Source: Chloroflexota bacterium (GTDB lineage Bacteria > Chloroflexota > Dehalococcoidia > UBA1151 > UBA1328). From it: a stretch of 9,463 bases of DNA. The DNA lies in assembly GCA_002687335.1 (NCBI GenBank), contig NYZY01000032.1, positions 14,706-24,168 on the forward strand, in the 5' to 3' direction. The notes under the pieces are model-generated. The model was not told the origin of the DNA and made no database searches. It saw nothing but the letters and a program-made list of their open reading frames with translations. Both the position numbers and the translations under genes were made by a program. This document shows, piece by piece, positions 6,422-9,463 of this stretch. Positions within the stretch are counted from its first letter, which is position 1. Each line of letters opens with the position of its first letter.

Positions 6422-7474
6422 TTAGACCGTTACATCGTTATAAATCTGAGATAGCTCCGGTTCTGGGCTTTGCTCCGCGAACTCGACGGATTTCGCCACC
6501 GTCTCGTCAACCTCCGCTTTAATTCTGGCAATCTGTTTATCAGATACCAGGCCCATTCGGACCAACTTTGCTGGAAACGTCAGGACAGGATCCCTACCTT
6601 CCCATTCTTTCACCTCTTCCTGTCTGCGATATTTCTGACCGTCGGCGAGGGAATGCCCGACAAATCGGAAGGTCTTAGCTTCAATAAACTGAGGTCCTTC
6701 ACCATTTCGTATTTTCCCTACTGCCACATCAGTTGCCTCTTTCACTGCCAAAACATCCATCCCGTCAACCTCCAAGGCAGGAATACCGTAGGTGGCGATA
6801 CCCGGGTAAAAATCAATTCCCCCAGCTCGCACTCGCTCAATGGAAGAACCCATCCCGTACATATTATTTTCAAGAAAAAACAAAAGCGGCAACTTCCATA
6901 TTGCAGCCAAATTTAACGTTTCATGGTAAACGCCTTGATTGGTTGAACCATCACCAAAAAAACACATAGTCAAAGCGTCAGTCTTTTGATACTGCTGAGC
7001 CAGAGCAAGTCCAGCAGCAAGAGGCAACTGACCTGCAACGATGGCATGTCCACCCATGAAGCGTTTGGCAACATCGAACAAATGCATCGATCCGCCTTTA
7101 CCTTTAGACGTTCCTGTCGCACGTCCAAACAACTCTGCCATTACACGGTTGACATCCATGCCGCGAGCAAGAGCATGACCATGGTCGCGATAGTGGCTAA
7201 CGATATAGTCGTCTTCCCTGAGACTCGAAACAGCTCCAACGCCAGTTGCTTCCTGACCTATATAAAGATGGAGGAAGCCGCGTATCAAACCCTTCGAATA
7301 GTTTTCACCACAAGCGATTTCAAATTGACGGATGAGATACATCATCTTAAATAAATCAAGATCATCAACTGTACTTGGCAAATCTTGACTAATCAGTTCC
7401 GATGAATCTCCATTTCTGGACGACTTCGAGGATTGACACCGAGATTTTGCGTTAGATTTGGTGGAACTAGCCAT
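6422..7474 (-). CDS. pdhA: Pyruvate/2-oxoacid dehydrogenase E1 component, alpha subunit
   Basis: The alpha chain of the E1 heterotetramer, binding the ThDP diphosphate through Mg2+. The 350 aa include the ThDP motif from GDGSTNQG (174-181) to ENN (202-204). Other family signatures are SHYRDHGHALARG (93-105), GKGGSMHLFD (125-134), GGHAIVAGQLPLAAG (141-155) and the active-site loop FRFVGHSLADGQKYRR (269-284) with His274. The catalytic fold begins near residue 35. The first 30 residues are a Ser/Lys/Arg-rich, probably disordered tail, as often seen in E1 alpha where it helps E2 binding. The ATG at 7474 has no obvious Shine-Dalgarno sequence, but the next Met (M44) is inside the fold, so this start is kept. 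It is the first gene of the dehydrogenase cluster, just after a probable folD terminator. Substrate assignment to pyruvate is by overall resemblance. Confidence 0.95.
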   Translation of the reverse strand: MASSTKSNAKSRCQSSKSSRNGDSSELISQDLPSTVDDLDLFKMMYLIRQFEIACGENYSKGLIRGFLHLYIGQEATGVGAVSSLREDDYIVSHYRDHGHALARGMDVNRVMAELFGRATGTSKGKGGSMHLFDVAKRFMGGHAIVAGQLPLAAGLALAQQYQKTDALTMCFFGDGSTNQGVYHETLNLAAIWKLPLLFFLENNMYGMGSSIERVRAGGIDFYPGIATYGIPALEVDGMDVLAVKEATDVAVGKIRNGEGPQFIEAKTFRFVGHSLADGQKYRRQEEVKEWEGRDPVLTFPAKLVRMGLVSDKQIARIKAEVDETVAKSVEFAEQSPEPELSQIYNDVTV

Positions 7475-7540
7475 TAATTATCAGGTGCTATAAACGTAAC
7501 TTCAACGCCACAAGAATCTACTTAATCCCCTGTTAGATAG

Positions 7541-7559
7541 AAAAGGCCGATGGGCCATT
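7541..7559 (-). terminator. Weak intrinsic terminator after folD
   Basis: Directly after the folD stop the minus strand reads AATGGCCCATCGGCCTTTT: a GGCC/GGCC stem with a 4-base loop, extendable by two A-T pairs across one T-T mismatch, then four T residues. It is short, so termination may be partial. It suggests that folD and the dehydrogenase genes are separate transcripts. Confidence 0.45.
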
Positions 7560-8480
7560 CTATCGTAAATTGCTGGATCTTCTAGGGCATTCTGCCCTTG
7601 CTGCAGCCAGGTTGGCAGCTTGAAGCACATTTACTAAAAGCATTGAAATCGTCATCGGCCCTACACCGCCTGGTACAGGAGTGATAGCCGAAGCAACTTC
7701 AGACGCGCCAGAGAACTCTACATCACCACTAAGGCGGTAGCCGCGTTTTTTAGTTGCGTCTTCAACCCGCGAAACCCCCACATCAATCACAATTGCTCCA
7801 CGCTTCAACATATCCGCAGTAACAGCGCCCGGGTAACCAGCTGCTGCGATAAGTACATCAGCTTGACGAGTCTCATTCCCGATATCTTTGGTACCTGTAT
7901 GGCAAACGGTGACCGTCGCATTTGCTCCGGGACCTTTTTGCAACAACAATGCCATCAACGGCATACCGACAAGTTTACTTCGTCCTAGGATCACTACTTT
8001 TGCACCATTCAAATTCACGTTTTCTTCAAGCAGCATTCTCTGAACACCAAGTGGTGTCGCTGGTGCAAACCGAGGCTGGCCGAGCATTAACAATCCAGCA
8101 TTGATTGGGTGCAAACCATCCACATCTTTTGCGGGATCGAGAGCCTCAATCACGGCATCTTCATCTAGGTGCTTGGGGAGCGGCAACTGAACTAAAATTC
8201 CACTGAATTTCGGATCGCTGTTTAGGCTGCCCAAAGTATGCAACAATTCCGCCTGCGTAATAGAAGCCTCACATCGAATTGTCTCGGTCATGATTCCGAC
8301 TTTCGCACATGCTGCTTCTTTACCTTTCACATAAGAATGAGATGCGGGGTCATCCCCAACAAGAACTACAGCCAGGCCGGGGACTGAATCATATTTGGAT
8401 TCAAAATCCCTTACGCCTACCTTAACCTCATCGTGGATTTTTGAAGCGATCTTTTTACCGTCAATGATGCGCGCTGTCAC
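7560..8480 (-). CDS. folD: Bifunctional methylenetetrahydrofolate dehydrogenase / methenyl-THF cyclohydrolase
   Basis: FolD interconverts 5,10-methylene-THF, 5,10-methenyl-THF and 10-formyl-THF with NADP(H) in the cytosol, feeding purine, formyl-Met and dTMP synthesis. The 306 aa match the family, with about 15 extra residues at the C terminus (ending RRSSNLR). Visible catalytic residues are Y50 and K54 in SYVKGKEAAC, Q98 in GILVQLPLP and D121 in PAKDVDGLHP. The nucleotide-binding signature is GRSKLVG (166-172), and the folate-side signature PVPGGVGPMT is at 268-277. The start is GTG (8478-8480), giving MTARIIDGKK, which lines up with the usual N terminus; GAGGT lies 9 bases upstream (8490-8494). 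It is transcribed divergently from acpS. It supplies the one-carbon donor that a ThyX-type enzyme, encoded further along the same strand, would use. Confidence 0.98.
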   Translation of the reverse strand: MTARIIDGKKIASKIHDEVKVGVRDFESKYDSVPGLAVVLVGDDPASHSYVKGKEAACAKVGIMTETIRCEASITQAELLHTLGSLNSDPKFSGILVQLPLPKHLDEDAVIEALDPAKDVDGLHPINAGLLMLGQPRFAPATPLGVQRMLLEENVNLNGAKVVILGRSKLVGMPLMALLLQKGPGANATVTVCHTGTKDIGNETRQADVLIAAAGYPGAVTADMLKRGAIVIDVGVSRVEDATKKRGYRLSGDVEFSGASEVASAITPVPGGVGPMTISMLLVNVLQAANLAAARAECPRRSSNLR

Positions 8481-8514
8481 TATTAGGAGACCTCTAAGTT
8501 GATATAAATATCCG

Positions 8515-8547
8515 ATTTAGTTAAAGACTAAATTAGATCCTATCTAA
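8515..8547. repeat. Two adjacent palindromes in the folD/acpS divergent spacer
   Basis: ATTTAGT (8515-8521) and ACTAAAT (8527-8533) form a perfect 7-bp inverted repeat around a 5-base centre. TTAGAT (8533-8538) and ATCTAA (8542-8547) form a second, 6-bp repeat around 3 bases, sharing one base with the first. All four arms are variants of a TTTAG/CTAAA word. The position between divergent starts would suit an operator, but AT-rich spacers make such repeats fairly easily and no regulator is known here. Confidence 0.4.
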
Positions 8548-8579
8548 AATTGCCCGCTACAAGCGATACTTATGCCAAG

Positions 8580-8585
8580 TATTAT
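8580..8585 (+). promoter_or_regulatory. Possible -10 element for acpS-nnrE
   Basis: TATTAT matches 5 of 6 bases of the sigma70-type -10 consensus and would place transcription start about 45 bases before acpS. No convincing -35 hexamer was found at 16-18 bp, so this is a weak call. Confidence 0.2.
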
Positions 8586-8622
8586 TTTGAGCAACATTTC
8601 GACTTCGTACTAAACCATGCAC

Positions 8623-8628
8623 GGGAGG
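8623..8628 (+). promoter_or_regulatory. Ribosome binding site of acpS
   Basis: GGGAGG lies 10 bases before the ATG at 8639, slightly long spacing but a clear Shine-Dalgarno sequence, supporting that start. Confidence 0.65.
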
Positions 8629-8638
8629 CACCTGAAAC

Positions 8639-9022
8639 ATGATTTACACAGGGATCGACTTAATTGAGATTCCAAGGGTCGCTGGAGTACTGGAACGATA
8701 CCCTAAACGATTTCTTACTAAGGTATTCACGGAGGGTGAACAGTCCTACGCACAAGGCCGGGCAAATCAACTAGCCAGTCGATTTGCCGCTAAAGAGGCT
8801 GTCATGAAACTACTTGGAACAGGTGTACGTGGCATGCCATGGAAATCGATCGAGATCACCCGAAGTAGAGGCAGGGCACCCGAAATTGTTTTACACGGGC
8901 CAGCCAAAGTCCGTGCTACAAAAATGGGAATAACTCGTATCGCTCTAAGCCTCTCACATTCACGCGAACTAGCGACAGCGTCAGCAGTTGGCGAAGCCCA
9001 TGATGATGCATGGAAGCCATGA
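8639..9022 (+). CDS. acpS: Holo-[acyl-carrier-protein] synthase
   Basis: AcpS transfers 4'-phosphopantetheine from CoA to a serine of apo-ACP, switching on the carrier for fatty-acid synthesis; it is cytosolic and normally trimeric. The 127 aa are typical length. The N-terminal GIDLIEIPRV (5-14) holds the Mg2+-binding Asp7. The second signature, SRFAAKEAVMKLLGTG (47-62), contains K52 and the metal ligand E53. The late SLSHSRELATASAV (104-117) is the third conserved region. The ATG start is supported by GGGAGG upstream. The stop TGA overlaps the ATG of nnrE (ATGA, 9019-9022), so the two are translationally coupled. AcpS next to a YjeF/Nnr gene is a common arrangement in bacteria. It is divergent from folD across a 158-bp spacer. 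Confidence 0.97.
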   Translation: MIYTGIDLIEIPRVAGVLERYPKRFLTKVFTEGEQSYAQGRANQLASRFAAKEAVMKLLGTGVRGMPWKSIEITRSRGRAPEIVLHGPAKVRATKMGITRIALSLSHSRELATASAVGEAHDDAWKP

Positions 9023-9463
9023 AACTCGTAACGGCTGCTGAAATGCAAGCCATCGAAAAAAACTGCGCCAAATCAGGAATATCTGTAGATAACTTAATGG
9101 AAAACGCCGGTGTTGCGGCTGCGGAAGCTATTCGCAAAACACCGAAAATGGAACCTGATATCTACGGTAAACGGATAGTCGCTTTAATCGGATCAGGAAA
9201 CAATGGTTCCGATGGTCTTATCGCGTGTCGTTTGCTATCCACCTGGGGAGCGCGAGTCACAGTCTTTCTTTGCGCTCCGAGAAAATCATCTGACCCAAAA
9301 CGAGATTTGGCTGAGAATAGCGGAGTTACTATCGTTGATGGTTTGTCAAAGGGTGGGATTAAGTCACTTAAATCGAAGCTTCAAACAACCGATCTCGTTA
9401 TTGACGCGGTTCTAGGCACCGGCGCTTCACGCCCAATTGCCGAGCCACTCTCATCTTTGTTGC
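9019..9463 (+). CDS. nnrE: NAD(P)H-hydrate epimerase domain (YjeF N-terminal), 3'-truncated by the window
   Basis: The frame starts at the ATG overlapping the acpS stop and stays open to the right edge, giving 148 residues. It begins MKLVTAAEMQAIEKNCAKSG, then LMENAG (26-31), a glycine-rich GSGNNGSDGLIACRLL (58-73) and DLVIDAVLGTG (125-135). These are signatures of the YjeF_N Rossmann-like domain, which epimerises the R form of hydrated NAD(P)H to the S form for repair by the NnrD dehydratase. The family usually has GNNGGDG; here the second Gly of the GG pair is Ser64. Many bacteria fuse this domain to an ADP-dependent NnrD domain of about 270 aa further on; that part would lie outside, so whether this is NnrE alone or a bifunctional Nnr cannot be told. 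Confidence 0.93.
   Translation, partial: MKLVTAAEMQAIEKNCAKSGISVDNLMENAGVAAAEAIRKTPKMEPDIYGKRIVALIGSGNNGSDGLIACRLLSTWGARVTVFLCAPRKSSDPKRDLAENSGVTIVDGLSKGGIKSLKSKLQTTDLVIDAVLGTGASRPIAEPLSSLL

Noticed and set aside
6470..6916. 148-codon open frame on the plus strand opposite E1 alpha
   Set aside because: It lies wholly antisense to a gene with clear ThDP motifs, has unordered Cys/His/Phe-rich composition and no recognisable domain.
7477..7505. Good-looking promoter for E1 alpha on the minus strand (TTGAAG, 17 bp, GATAAT)
   Set aside because: The -10 ends 2 bases before the ATG, so transcription would begin inside the coding region and lose the start codon.
1..9463. Defence system, prophage, transposon, CRISPR, rRNA or tRNA gene
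   Set aside because: No transposase, integrase, terminal repeats, regular spacer arrays or tRNA-like sequence were seen; all main genes are housekeeping or transport.

Overview
This window of roughly 45% GC (estimated by eye) carries ordinary bacterial housekeeping genes. From left to right it holds the 3' part of a drug/solute exporter gene (+), then six genes on the minus strand, then a two-gene plus-strand unit that runs off the right edge. No mobile element, CRISPR array, rRNA or tRNA was seen. A double-length ThyX-like protein, a permuted RsgA GTPase and a PDH-type E1/E2 set, all in one moderately AT-rich genome, would suit a free-living Chloroflexota bacterium (for example SAR202/Dehalococcoidia-like). 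That placement is an inference from gene content only and is weak.

Layout: 1-1020 (+) is the C-terminal part of a 14-TM DHA2-type MFS transporter. Its stop overlaps the stop of the convergent thyX-like gene (1017-2630, -) by 4 bp. Reading the minus strand in the direction of transcription, the order is folD (8480 to 7560), a weak terminator, E1 alpha (7474 to 6422), E1 beta (6416 to 5439), rsgA (about 5246 to 4149), E2 (3992 to 2739) and thyX-like (2630 to 1017). E1 alpha and E1 beta are 5 bp apart and certainly cotranscribed. Gaps of 147-192, 156 and 108 bp then separate E1 beta/rsgA, rsgA/E2 and E2/thyX, so extra promoters are possible. A 158-bp divergent spacer with two adjacent palindromes separates folD from acpS (8639-9022, +), which overlaps nnrE (9019 to the edge, +) by ATGA.

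How the genes fit together: E1 alpha, E1 beta and E2 would convert pyruvate (or a related 2-oxoacid) to acetyl-CoA. The E3 dihydrolipoamide dehydrogenase is not in the window. FolD makes and interconverts 5,10-methylene-THF, the carbon donor used by ThyX-type dTMP synthesis. AcpS activates acyl carrier protein for lipid synthesis, which draws on acetyl-CoA. NnrE repairs damaged NAD(P)H. RsgA is a 30S ribosome-assembly GTPase sitting inside the dehydrogenase cluster.

The points most worth a second look are the two-domain ThyX-like protein, whose halves keep complementary pieces of the ThyX signature; the absence of any ATG/GTG/TTG start for a full-length RsgA; the small repeats in the rsgA/E2 and folD/acpS spacers; and the mutually exclusive hairpins at the convergent stop-codon overlap. 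Nothing here clearly amounts to a new multi-gene system.
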